Shown: piece by piece, positions 47,814-59,968 of the stretch
Layout of the letters: each line of letters begins with the position of its first letter
How positions within the stretch are numbered: the first letter of the stretch is position 1
Assembly: GCA_948567375.1 (NCBI GenBank)
Contig: OX419762.1
Span: 439,001 to 503,000, forward strand
Length of the DNA: 64,000 bases
Reading direction: 5' to 3'
Origin: Lunularia cruciata
Lineage: Eukaryota; Streptophyta; Marchantiopsida; Lunulariales; Lunulariaceae
Notes under the pieces: generated by a model
Told to the model about the DNA's origin: nothing
Databases searched by the model: none
What the model saw: only the letters and a program-made list of their open reading frames with translations
Position numbers and translations under genes: made by a program

Positions 47814-50386
47814 ATGTCAAGCAATTTTCCTTCACCGTTGAGGAGTCGTCTTGTAGGTGATTGGGGAAAGGGAAATAGAGTTGGACTTGTGTTAGTGCGT
47901 AAGGGAGAAGTCGAGAGAGAGAAATCAAGAGACCAAAAGAAAGCAGAAGAGATGGGAGGAGGGAAGAAGAACTCCAAATTTGCAGTGAGAAATCATGCAA
48001 TTTGGAGATTAGATATAGTAGCGAGGATTGAAGTCTTGAGCCGACTTTGGATCACTTTTTTGGCATGGAACTGGAACGTAAGTTTTCCAGGATTCATGAC
48101 AGAAATCATTGAGAGTAAATGTCTTGATGGTCTCGAGGAAGAAGGGAAGAGAGGAAATCCGGCTCGCTGGACAGAGTCGGATTGGAGACTCGTACTCGGG
48201 AAGGAGGCAGGCTCGGAGCAGGGAGCCATGTTCTTGGGGAAAGGAGAGATAGCCCAAGAACCGCAGGAGGTGAGAGATGCCTTCTCGTCAAAGAGGACGA
48301 AGAATGGGTATAAAGTTGAGAGCTATAAGGACCAAGTGAGGAGAGGAATTGTGAGTGCACTAATGGCCCTCCTGAAGCCGGAGAGAACTACCTATGTGAT
48401 GAAACATCAAGCGGTGTTCTTTCACAAGTTATTTGCAGGAGAACCGATAAATTGCGCAAGGTGCTTTCACGGAAGAACGAGGTAGATGGTGTGGAATCTG
48501 CGGGATAAGTCGCCTCCACACTACATCGTACCATTTGCAGCCCATTTTTACCTCGGGTTAAATCTGCTCAATGTGGCGGAGCGTAATCAAATGGTGTCTC
48601 ATTTCCATCCTGATTTGAGAAGAGAAGTTGACGCGGAGGAGCAACAATACATTCTCCAAATCCGGAGCACAGACGATTACTACGCAAAGACAGGGAAGAA
48701 CGTGGAGGTCGTTGAAAGTACCCCGACAAAGAAGAGAACTCGGCAAGCAGAAGCCAAAGAAAACAAGAAACCTTGGAAAATGCAGAAAAATAACCCGAGG
48801 CGAGGAATGGTGGTGATTGAGTCGGAAGATGAAGACTCAGAAGGCGAAGCTGAGCTCAAGACGGAGGACTCGGATCGTGAGGAGGAACCTGAGCTGACAT
48901 TGCAAAGTGGAGATACGAGCAGTGACAGTGAGGAAGGAGGAGAGATGACATCGGTACCAGCGGCTGAAGAATATGAAGAAGAAATGCAAGCCGAAGTAGA
49001 AACCGAAGACAATGCGGCGCTGGAAGACAAAGTACCAGTGTGCGAGGAGAAGAAGATTGCAGTACAGCGAGGAATTTGCTCAAGACGTAAGGCGAAGTGT
49101 GAAGCGGGACCAAGTAGAGTGAAGGAAGAAGTAGAAGGAAGCTCGGGCAGTGAGGCATCGATTCCGATACGAAGACTCCAGAGAAGAAGGCGAGTATCGA
49201 GAGAACATGAGGAAAGAAGAGAGACCACTCCGTGAGAGGACGAAGTTGTCAGTAATGCAGTAGATTACCTGCAGATGGTAGTATGCCCGCTGTTGGTGAA
49301 GATGGAGAAGAAGAAGAAGGAGATGCAGTCTACTTGTCCAGAGGTAAAGACTGTGTTGCAGCTCTTATCCAGATTTGAAGAAGAAAACCCGGAGTTAAAG
49401 AAGAGTATAACCCGAGGAGAGGAAGAGAGAGAAGTACTGCGAGCAGAAGCAGTCGAGAGGAGTCAGGTAATCAAAGACCTGAAGAGAGAAGTGAGTTATC
49501 GAGAAGATTTGCGAGGAAGAGTGACATCGCAAGGGAGAGACAGGTAGCGGAGCATGAAATCTTGAAGCAGTAGTTTGCTGATTCAAGAGTCGAACTCATC
49601 CATGCTATGGCGAGGGTAGCATCAAAGGATCAAGAGCTCGATCGAGTGATGGAGAGTATGGAGGAGAAGAAGCAACTCTGGCAGCGAGAGTTGGCTGCGA
49701 GATATAGAGAAGAAGAGAGATTACAAGACTTACTTCGTAATCAGGAAGAGAAGGTTGCACAGAAGGAGAAAGAGAAGGAGGCGGTGAAGGCCAAATTTGA
49801 AGAAGAATTGGCGATGTACAGAGAGGAATGGCTCGCAGATCGGGAACGCGAACGCAAGACAAGATTGGAGCCATTGAAGGAAATCGTCCTTAGAGTAAAC
49901 GCAATGTTGAGTATAGAGGCCAGCGTTCGAATTGAGGAGACAAGATTGCACGAGTTAAAACTGTTGGTGCAGGAAACGAGGCAAAGACAAGCGAAAGATA
50001 CAGATTTGAATGCCTTGTTGATTAAATTGAGAATTCGTGTAGATAGGAAGATCTTAGAAGTAGAAGAAAATATCGCGATTAGATTAGACTTAGTGAGAAT
50101 AGAGTTAGAAAAGCTTTGGCAGGATGTTAAGGCAAAACCTGAAGTAGATAACATCGGGATCCAAATGTCTTCGGAGTTGCCCTCAAAGACATTAGAGAAG
50201 AGTGGGTCGAAGGATGAGGAGTTAGATAGATTACCCACTAGTGCAATTTCAGATCAGGAAACAGAATTGCTGGATCTGGTAGAAGATGTGGGAGATCTGA
50301 AACCCAAGGAAAGAATAGTAGGAAGTAAGATTACTTCGGGTTCAGGGTTGAAAGCCAAGGAAGAAGTAGACATTGGATCGGATTAG
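47814..50386 (+). pseudogene. GL ORF, copy G
   Basis: About 856 codons from ATG 47814 (MSSNFPSPLRSRL) to the stop at 50386. N-terminal domain, residues about 45-300: NHAIWRLDIVARIEVLSRL, GNPARWTESDWRLVLG, TTYVMKHQAVFFHKLFAGEP, PPHYIVPFAAHFYLGLN. Acidic linker, about 300-470, with a basic patch KKRTRQAEAKENKKPW that could be a nuclear signal. Long coiled coil about 490-790 with heptads rich in Glu, Lys, Arg and Leu; acidic tail. Lesions: TAG at 48483-48485 (codon 224, Gln in D, E and F), TGA at 49233-49235, and one frameshift at about 49505-49560. The frame is otherwise open. I do not recognise the family. The architecture would suit a structural or chromatin-binding protein, but that is a guess. 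Confidence 0.85.
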
Positions 50387-50502
50387 TAACCGATTTGAGA
50401 TTTGAAGGGGCAGATATGAAGAGGTGCATTGTCATTTCGGATCTGCAGGTTAGAACAATTGTTGTAGAAACGGTATAGTTGTTAGAACTATCGATTGGTT
50501 CA

Positions 50503-50510
50503 CTATTTAA
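50503..50510 (+). promoter_or_regulatory. Second TATA-like box of GL copy G
   Basis: TATTTAAG, 670 bp before the 3' end, conserved in A, C, E and H with the same downstream sequence (an AATAGATAAAGCGAAG motif about 50 bp later). In an LTR this would mark the U3/R border, with the ORF wholly in U3 and the last 650 bp as R and U5. Confidence 0.5.
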
Positions 50511-51185
50511 GAGTGGCATTCGCAAGAAATTGTTGTTCAATGCTCATTATTTTTGAGAATAGATAAAGCGAAGTGCTGTGAAGCAGTGCTCGTCGCTTGA
50601 GCTTGATTCCGAGTATCAACTTTGTGTTTGTAATTGTGAGTGTGTGAAGAAATTCAAAGTGCAAGTCAGAGTGCTTGTTGGATGTTGGATTCCACAACCT
50701 TGATCTTCATTCTGTGTGTTTGATCCTGAGTGAAGTGCAATTGAAGCAATGCCTTGACAGATCTGAGAGGAATTGTAGTGTTGGTAGTATTCTGCATTTG
50801 TGAGTGCAGTACGAAGTTGATGTGAAGCAATTTTGATCGAGGAAGTTGTGCCTTCAATGGAGGGGTGGAACACAATTCTGAGGCAAAGTCGTTTTGTAGT
50901 GAAGTTCCGTTTTCGGGAGAGCCTGAATCATCACAATCAAGATTGTTTGGAAAGATTTGATGGAGTTGTGATTAAGGAGTGTGAATTTGTGACAAGACTG
51001 CGAGTCAGTGCTTGTTACTCTCTTCTGGGTGTGGTTTCTACCTGAGAGACTAAAGAAGAACTCAAGAAGAACTAAAATTGTTACTTTGCTTCGTATTTGA
51101 CCAATTCTGACTCGTATGTCTGCGGGAACGAACTCTACTTACCTGATTACCACAAAAGTGATATTTTCCGGGTTGTCACAGTAAC

Positions 51186-53566
51186 TCCAAAGACATCTGC
51201 ACTCCTATGTTATCTACTTTGGGTTTTTCTCTTACATCCTTCCAAAGTTTATCTATCTCTAACTTAACAAAATCTTATCAAATTGTGATATTGTCTTCTA
51301 CCTCCAATATCTTCCTATCTACACGAGTTCTGAGACTGATCAACAATGCATTCAAATCTTTATCCTTTGCATTTCTCCTCCTTGTCTCCTGCACCAACAA
51401 CTTCAACTCATGCAGTCTTGTTTCTTCAATGTGCATGTTGGCCTATGTACTTAGCATCACGTTCATCTTGATCACAATCTCCTTCAATGGTTCCAATGTC
51501 ATTTTCCTCTCTTGTTCTCAATCCGCAAGCCACTCTTCTCTGTACATTGCAAATTCTGCTTCAAACTCAACTTTCACAGTTTCCTTCTCCTTCTCCTTCT
51601 GCACAATCTTCTCCTCCTGATTGCAAAGTAACTCTCTCAACCTTTCTTCTTCTCTATATCTCACTGTCAACTCTCTTTGCTAGAGCTACTTCTTCTCTTC
51701 TACACTCTCCATCATCTTATCAAGCTCTTGCTCTTTCTATGCTACTCTTGCCATATCATGGATAGTTTCTAATCTCGAATCAGCAAACTGCTGCTTCAAG
51801 ATTTCATACTCAACTACTTGTCTTTCCCTTGCTATATCACTCTGTTCTATGAGTTCCTCCCTATTCCTTGCTTCTCCTTCAAATTCTCAATCACTTGATT
51901 CTGTACTACTGCATCTACTCGTAGTACTTCCCTTTCCTCCTCACCTCAAATTATACTCTTCTTTAATTTTGAGTTCTCTTCTTCTAATTGAGCTAACACT
52001 TGCAACACAGTCTTCACCTCCGGACACTTTGACTGCATCTCCTTCTTCTTGTGATCTAACTTCACTCACAACAAGCACACAATGTCCCACAGATACTCTA
52101 CTCCTTCAATTGGAGTTACCTCAACTTGCGGACTTATCCCCTTCTTCACCTCAATCCTCACTCAACACTTGCCTTCTAAGCCGTAGTCGCCTTATGGGTA
52201 TGGATTCTTTGCTCCCCAAACTTGCATCCTCATCTTCTCTTACCTTACTTGGCCCCATCTCATACTTTGCCTTTTGTTTGGAACAAACTCCTCTCTGAAT
52301 TGTAACTCTCTTCTCCACTTGCTCTAGGACTTTGTCTTCCAATTTTGAGTTACTTTCCTCCTCCGTCTCCATCTTGGCTTCCTCTTCTTTGAGTACCAAT
52401 TTCATCTCCACTCCATTGTCGCTATCACTTCTTGTGTCTCCACTCTAAAGTGTGAACTCGGGTTCTTCCTCCCTCTCCAAATCTTTGGACTTGCACTTGG
52501 CTTTGCCTTCCAATTCTTTGTCCGACAACGTGACTAACACCAGTTTTTTCCTCAGGTTTACCCTTCTAGCCTTTTGAGGTCTTGCTTCCTCTACTTCTTC
52601 TTCTCCTTGTCGACTCCTCTTCTTTGACTTCAAAGTACTAATTTCCAACTGCACACTCTGCCCCGTCTGCACGTAGTACTCATCAATGCTCCTAATCTGA
52701 AGAATGTATTGCTGCTCCTCCATATCAACATCTCTTCTTAAATTGGGATAGAAATGCGACACCATCTTATTACGCTCCACCGCATTGAGCAAGTTCAGCC
52801 CCAGATAGAAATGGGCTGCAAATGGCACAATGCAATGTGGAGGCAACTTGTCCCGCAAATTCCACACCATCTGTCTTGTCCTCCCATGAAGACACTTTGC
52901 CCAGTTAATTGGCTCTCCTGCAAACATCTTATGGAAGAACACCACTTGGTGCTTCATCACATAAGTCATTCTCTCTGGCTTCAAGATCACCATTAGATCA
53001 CTCACGATCCCTCTCTTGACACCATCCTTGTAGCTCTCTACTTTGTAACCATTCTTTGTGTGCTTTGAAGAGAAGGCAACTCTCACTTCATGGGTTTCTT
53101 TGGCTACTTCTCCCTTCCCCAAGAACATGGCACCATGCTCCGTGCTTGCATCTCTCCCGAGTACTAACCTCCAATCCAACTCTATCCATCGAGCCGGATT
53201 TCCTCTCTTCCCTTCCTCCTTAGGACCATCAAGACACTTACTCTCAATGATCTCAGTCATAAACTCTAGAAAGCTAACATTTGATTTCCATGCCAAAAAT
53301 GTGATCCGAAGCCTGCTCAAGACCTCAATTCTTGCAATCACATCTAACCTCTGAATTGCATGATTTCTTACTACAAATTTGGAGTTCTTCTTCCCTCCTC
53401 CCATCTTTCTCTCTTCCACTATGGGCTGGGGACTATTCTTCCTACTAATTCCCAGATTAATTCTCTCAATTTCTTCTTGACACACCAGCACGTCTTTGAC
53501 TCTACTTCCCTTCACACAATCTCCTACAAGACAACTTCTTAATAGCAATGGAAAATTGCTTGTCAA
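51186..53566 (-). pseudogene. GL ORF, copy F
   Basis: Open for 373 codons (53566 down to 52445), the longest intact N-terminal domain in the window. The family ATG is TTG here at 53564-53566. It contains GNPARWIELDWRLVLG, TTYVMKHQ-type motif, LHGRTRQMVWNL (Gln kept at codon 224) and PPHCIVPFAAHFYLGLN, plus an extra short segment after residue 35. It ends at TAG in the LTL-Q-SGDT codon, the same Gln codon that is TAG in copy D. The linker and coiled coil continue with stops to 51186 and, beyond copy G, at 47394 down to 47189. Confidence 0.8.
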
Positions 53567-53976
53567 CGCTTCATCTTTAGCCCAATTTTTATAGAGTCAT
53601 GCCTTCTTTGTCTTTCTTCAATTTGAGTTTCTACTGAGAAATCACACCTCGTGCATGCTCTTGTCACTGTCAAGTGTCCTTCACGCGTATGACCGCCGGT
53701 TTTGAACGGTCCTTTCTTGAATGTCTCGCCCCCAACAAAAAGTTGTTACATTGTCCTTGCCTTAGGTTGAGCACCCCAATATAAAGACTCCTTTCTTTGG
53801 GTTGTATGCTGATAGGGCAATTTTGAGTACCCCGCCTTATGACCCGAAGTCACATTACCTTGGTTTCATCCCGAGGACACTTTTCTTTGCCTTCTTTGGC
53901 CATACATGTGCAATTCAACTTCTCTATACACTTCTTCTTCCAAATTGAGAAAGAAAACAAAAATGTGGGTACCACA

Positions 53977-54520
53977 CCACCCTAGGGCATACCACATACT
54001 TGGAGTAGATGACTATCTAGCATCAAATGGACCTAACCGTAAGCTAGGAAGGCAATTGTGCCACTTTAGTGTTTATGTGTGACTTTTTATATAAATTTGC
54101 TTCTATAGCATACGACATTGATGATGATCTATGTTGGGTAGCAATGTATATATGCATGATAGCTGATTTGTGGCACCAAAGTTAGTTTGCTAAAATTTTA
54201 GAGTGAAAGTCTTGGCAATTATAGGTATATCCAAAGATACTCAAGGATTGCTTAGTAGGACCAAATATTACATTAGGGTTCTTGATTGCATTAATAGAGC
54301 CTATTTGCATTGCCACTACCATCTGATGTACCATTGAGTATGCCATTAGTGCTACACTCCTTGTCCATCCCTAGGTGGTATACTTTGAGGTGCAATTCCC
54401 AAGAGCTCACTTCTTTTGTTTTGAGCCTTTGAGTTCTTAGCTATAGTGGACTAGAGTTAGTAACCTTGATTCTTTGAGCTAGAGTAGGTGTGGCTTGAAT
54501 GATATCCAATACTTGTTAGC
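53977..54520. other. Unassigned sequence
   Basis: No recognisable gene or element. A stretch at about 54080-54135 (CTTCTATAGCATACGACATTG) is a worn relative of the tandem unit at 54521-54746. Confidence 0.4.
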
Positions 54521-54746
54521 AAAGAGTATTGAGTTAGAGTTATGATTTTTTATCACTGATTATTGTGGCAATTTAGAGGGTGTGTGTGATTTCTTATATG
54601 AGTTGTGATTCTATAGTGTATGATGTTATTGGCAAAGAGTATTGAGTTGAAGTTATGATTTCTTATCATTGATTATTGTGAGACTTTAGAGATTGTTTGG
54701 CTTCTTACATGAGTTGTGCATTCTATAGAGTATGATGTTAATAGCA
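54521..54746. repeat. 113-bp tandem duplication
   Basis: Unit 54521-54633 (AAAGAGTATTGAG...) is repeated at 54634-54746 with about one difference in ten bases. A more diverged partial unit occurs upstream near 54080. The second unit ends beside the AT array. Confidence 0.75.
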
Positions 54747-54758
54747 ATATATGTTGGC

Positions 54759-55960
<1,202 letters not shown>

Positions 55961-55963
55961 GAA

Positions 55964-56184
55964 TTAAGGAGTCAAAGGCGTTACCCATAATAACAAAGAA
56001 GCTCATACATATAGAAAAGAGAAAGTGGATACCCACAATAACAAAGAAGCTCATGTACATAGAAAAGAGAAAGTGAACAAAGAAGAACTGAACTCAATGC
56101 TTAACAAAAAATTCCAATGAGTTAAGGAGCCAAAGGCTTACCTACAACAACAAAGGAGCTTATGCACATAGGAAAGAGAAAGTG
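55964..56184 (+). repeat. Imperfect short tandem repeats, target of GL copy H
   Basis: Three related units of about 50-60 bp share the core ACAAAGAAGCTCATACATA...AGAAAAGAGAAAGTG: about 55964-56025, 56026-56075 and 56130-56184, with spacer sequence between the last two. A related spacer (ATGCTTAACAAAA) appears at 56097 and again at 59988, on the far side of copy H, so the array was split by it. Confidence 0.6.
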
Positions 56185-59100
56185 TGTGACAACCCGGCAA
56201 ATATCACTTTTGCGGTAATTGGGTAAGTAAAGTTTGTTCCCGCAGAGATACGAGTCAGAAATATCCAAATACAAAGCAAAGTAACAATTTAGTTCTTCTT
56301 GGTTGCGTCTTTAATCTCTCAAGTAGAAACCACACCCAAAAGAGAGTAACAAGCACTGACTCCCAGTCTTGTCACAAATTAACACTTCTTAATCACAACT
56401 CCATCAAATCTTTCCAAACAATCTTGATTGTGATGATTTAGGCTCTCCCAAAAACAGCACTTCACTGCAAAATGACTTCGCCTCAGAATTGTGTTCCAAC
56501 CCTCCACTGAAGGCATAACTTCCTCGATTGAAATTGCTTCACATCAACTTTGCACTGCACTCACAAATATAGAATACTACCAACACTACAATTCCTCTCA
56601 GATCTGTCAAGGCATTGCTCCGATTGCACTTCACTCAGGATCAAACACAAAGAATGAAGATCAAGGCCGTGGAATCCAACATCCAACAAGCACTCTAACT
56701 TGCACTTTGAATTTCTCCACACATTCACAAACATAAACACAAAGTTGATACTCGGAATCAAGCTCAAGCAACAAGCACTGCTTCACAGCACTTCGCTTTA
56801 TCTATTCTCAGAAATAATGAGCACTAAACAACAATTTCCTACGAATGCCACTCTTAAATAGTGAAGCAATCGACAGTTCTAACAACTATACCGTTCTACA
56901 AAAACTGTTCTAACCTGCAGATCCAAAATGACAATGCACCTCTTCATATCTGCCCCTTCAAATCTCAAATTTTTTACTACTCTGATCCGATGTCTACATT
57001 GTCATCGGCTTTCAAACCCAAACCCGAAGTAATCTTACTTCCTACTATCTTTTCCTCGGGTTTCAGATCTTCTACTTCTTCTACCAGATCTAGCAATTCT
57101 CTTTCCTGATCTGAAATTTCACTAGTGGGTAATCTATCTAACTCCTTATCTCCTGACCCACTCTTCTCTAATGTCTCTGATGGCAACTCCAAAGACATTT
57201 GGACTCCTATGTTATCTACTTCGGGTTTTGCTTTAACATCTTTCTGAAGTTTTTCTAGCTCTACTTTCACTAAGTCTAATCTAATGGAAATATTATCCTC
57301 TACTTCCAAAACCTTCCTATCTACACAAGTTCTTAATTTTATTAACAAGGCATTCATCTCCGTGTCCTTTGCTTGTCTTCGCCTTGTCTCCTGCACCAAC
57401 AACTTCAACTCGTGCAGACGCGCTTCTTCAATTCGAATGCTGGCTTTTGTACTTAACATCGCATTCACCCTGAGGACTATCTCTTTCAATGGCTCCAATC
57501 TTGTCTTCCTTTCTTGTTCCCGATCCGCAAGCCATTCCTCTTTGTACATCGCCAACTCTTCCTCGAACTCGGCTTTCACTGCTTCCTTCTCTTTCTCCTT
57601 TTGTTCAACCTTCTCTTCCTGATTACAAAGTAACTCTCGTAATCTCTCTTCTTCTCTATATCTCGTAGCCAACTCTCGTTGCCAGAGTTGCTTCTTCTCC
57701 TCCATACTCTCCATCTCTCTATTGAGCTCTTGATCCTTCGATGTGATCCGCGCCATAGCATGGATAAGCTCTACTCTTGAATCAGCAAACTGCTGCTTCA
57801 AGATTTTGTATTCAGCTACCTGCCTTTCTCTTGCGATATCACTCTTCCTCGCAAGATCCTCTCGATAGATCACTTCTCTCTTCAGGTCTTTGATTACCTG
57901 ACTTCTCTCTACTACCTCTGCTCGCAGTACTTCTCTCTCCTCCTCACCTCGGGTTACACTCCTCTTCAACTCCAAGTTCTCTTCTTCTAATCTTGCTACC
58001 ACTTGCAATAGAGTCTTTACCTCTAGACAAATCAACTGCATCTCCTTCTTCTTCTGCTCCAACTTCACCAATAGCAGGCACACTACCTCTCACAGGTACT
58101 CCACTCCATCACTGGCAACTTCTTCCTCCCGCGGAGTGTTCTCTCTTCTCTCCTCGTGTTCTCCCGATACTCGCTTTCTTCTCTAGAGTCGTCGTATCAG
58201 GATTGATGCCTCATTGCCCGAGCTTTCTTCTACCTCTGTCTTCACTCGACTTGGTCCCGCCTCACACTTTGCCTTACGTCGCGAGCAAACTCCTCGCTGC
58301 ACTACTATCTTCTTCTCCTCTGGCACCGGTACTTTGTCTTCCAGTGCTGTATTTTCTTCGGCTTCTACCTTGGCTTGCACTTCTTCTTTGTATTCTTCAG
58401 CCACGGGCGCCGAGGTCATCTCTCCACCGTCCTCACTATCATTGCTCGTATCTCCGCTCTGCAGTGTCAGCTCAGGTTCCTCCTCATGCTTCGAGTCCTC
58501 CGTCTTGAGCTCGGCCTCGCCTTCTGAGTCTTCATCTTCTGACTCAATTACCACCATTCCTCACCTTGGGTTACTTCTCTGCATCTTCCAAGGTTTCTTG
58601 TTTTCTTTGGCTTCTGCTTGCCGAGTCCTCTTCTTTGTCGGGGTACTTACTACGACCTCCATGTTTTTCCCTGTCTTTGCATAGAAATCGTTCGTGCTCC
58701 GGATTTGCAAAATGTATTGCTGCTCCTCGACATCGACCTCCTTTCGCACATCCGGATGGAAGTGCGACACCATCCGATTCCGCTCCGCCGAGTTTAGCAA
58801 ATTGAGCCCGAGGTAGAAATGCGCTGCAAATGGCACAATGTAATGTAGAGGCGACTTATCCTGCAGATTCCACACCATCTACCTTGTTCTCCCGTGAAAA
58901 CACCTTGCCCAATTAATTGGTTTTCTTGCAAACAATTTGTGAAAGAACACCGCTTGGTGTTTCATCACATATGTTGTTCTCTCCGGCTTCAGGATTGCCA
59001 TCAAAGCACTCACAATTCCTCTCTTGATAGGGTCTTTGTAACTTTCTACCTTGTACCCATTCTTTGTTCTCTTCGATGAGAAGGCATCTCTCACCTCTTG

Positions 59101-59963
59101 AGTTTCTTGGGCTATCTCTCCTTTCCCCAAGAACGTGGCTCCTTGCTCCAAGCCTACCTCCTTTACGAGTACCAATCTCCAATCCGACTCTATCCAGCGA
59201 GCCGGATTTCCTCTCTTCCCTTCTTCCTCGGGTCCATCAAGACACTTACTCTTGATGATTTTTGTCATGAATCGTGGAAAACTTACGTTCCAGTTCCATG
59301 CCAGAAATGTGATCCAAAGTCGGCTCAAGACTTCGATCCTCGCTACTACATCTAATCTCCAAATTGCATGATTTCTCACTGCAAATTCGGAGTTCTTCTT
59401 CCTTCCTCCCATCTCTTCTGCTTTCTCACTTTCTCTCAATTTCACTCTCACAACTTCTCCCTTGCGCACTAACACAAGCCTAACTCTATTTCCCTTTCCC
59501 CAGTTACCTACAAGATGACTCCTCAACGGCAAAGGAAAATTGCTTGACATTTTGTTGTTGCAGTTTCAATTTTTATAGAGTTGCACTTCTTTGTCTTCCG
59601 TCACTTTGAGTTTCTACCGAGAAATCACACCTCCGGCATGCATTTGTCACTGTCAATCAAACTTCGTGCGGATGAGCCGCCAGTTTTGAAACGGCCCCTT
59701 CTTGAATTTCTCGCCCCGACAAAAGGTTGTTAGATTGTCTTCACCTCGGGTTGAGCTCCCTCCAATCTAAAGACAACTTACTTCGTATTGTATGCTGACA
59801 AGGCATTTCCAAGTACTTTGCCTTATGACCCAAAGTCACTTTACTTTGGGTTTCAACCCGAAGACTCTTTTCTTTGCCTTCTTCGCCCATACAGGCGCAA
59901 TCCGACTTCTCTATACACTTCTTCTCCTTTATTCTGAAAAAAACAAAAAATGTGGGCACCACA
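56185..59963 (-). mobile_element. GL element copy H (3779 bp)
   Basis: Minus-strand unit TGTGGTGCCCACA (at 59963) to CCGGGTTGTCACA (at 56185), with perfect AAGTG duplications at 56180-56184 and 59964-59968. It has the same parts and nearly the same length as copy G, and carries the best-preserved ORF. No pol genes or internal direct repeats. Confidence 0.95.
56977..59550 (-). pseudogene. GL ORF, copy H (single 857-codon frame with four stops)
   Basis: From ATG 59548-59550 (MSSNFPLPLRSHL) to the stop at 56977 the reading frame never shifts: 858 codons including stop. Four in-frame stops interrupt it, at codons 224 (TAG), 330 (TGA), 456 (TAG) and 487 (TGA). Comparison with D, F and G shows Gln or Arg at these places, so each is explained by one or two C-to-T (or matching G-to-A) changes. 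This proves that the ancestral gene was one long ORF. Domains: N-terminal globular region to about 300, acidic linker to about 485, and a coiled coil (58083 down to about 57200) with an acidic tail. No transmembrane segment or signal peptide is seen. Family unknown to me. Confidence 0.88.
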
Positions 59964-59968
59964 AAGTG

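Larger units (their letters stand above)
47400..51180 (+). mobile_element. GL element copy G (3781 bp), best-defined copy
   Basis: TGTGGTGCCCACA...CCGGGTTGTCACA with perfect GTAAC duplications at 47395-47399 and 51181-51185, sitting head-on inside copy F. Order of parts: 5' leader of about 385 bp, TATA-like box, ORF 47814-50386, second TATA-like box at 50503, and a 670-bp non-coding tail. There is no direct repeat between its two ends, only a short imperfect inverted match (TGTGgtgCCC against TGTGacaaCCC). No polymerase or integrase genes. Interpreted as a giant solo LTR or a non-autonomous retroelement. Confidence 0.95.
46404..53976 (-). mobile_element. GL element copy F, split by copy G
   Basis: Minus-strand unit from TGTGGTACCCACA (at 53976) to the 3' end, where the terminal TGTGAC appears on the plus strand as TATGAC at 46404. 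Removing copy G and one GTAAC duplication gives about 3.79 kb, the family length. The flanks ACACT and CCACC do not form a clear duplication, so either it has decayed or one end is rearranged. By nesting it is older than G. Confidence 0.88.

Noticed and set aside
54080-54170. Possible CRISPR-like or satellite array around the 113-bp units
   Set aside because: Only two clear units and one worn one, with no regular spacers, in a plant context.
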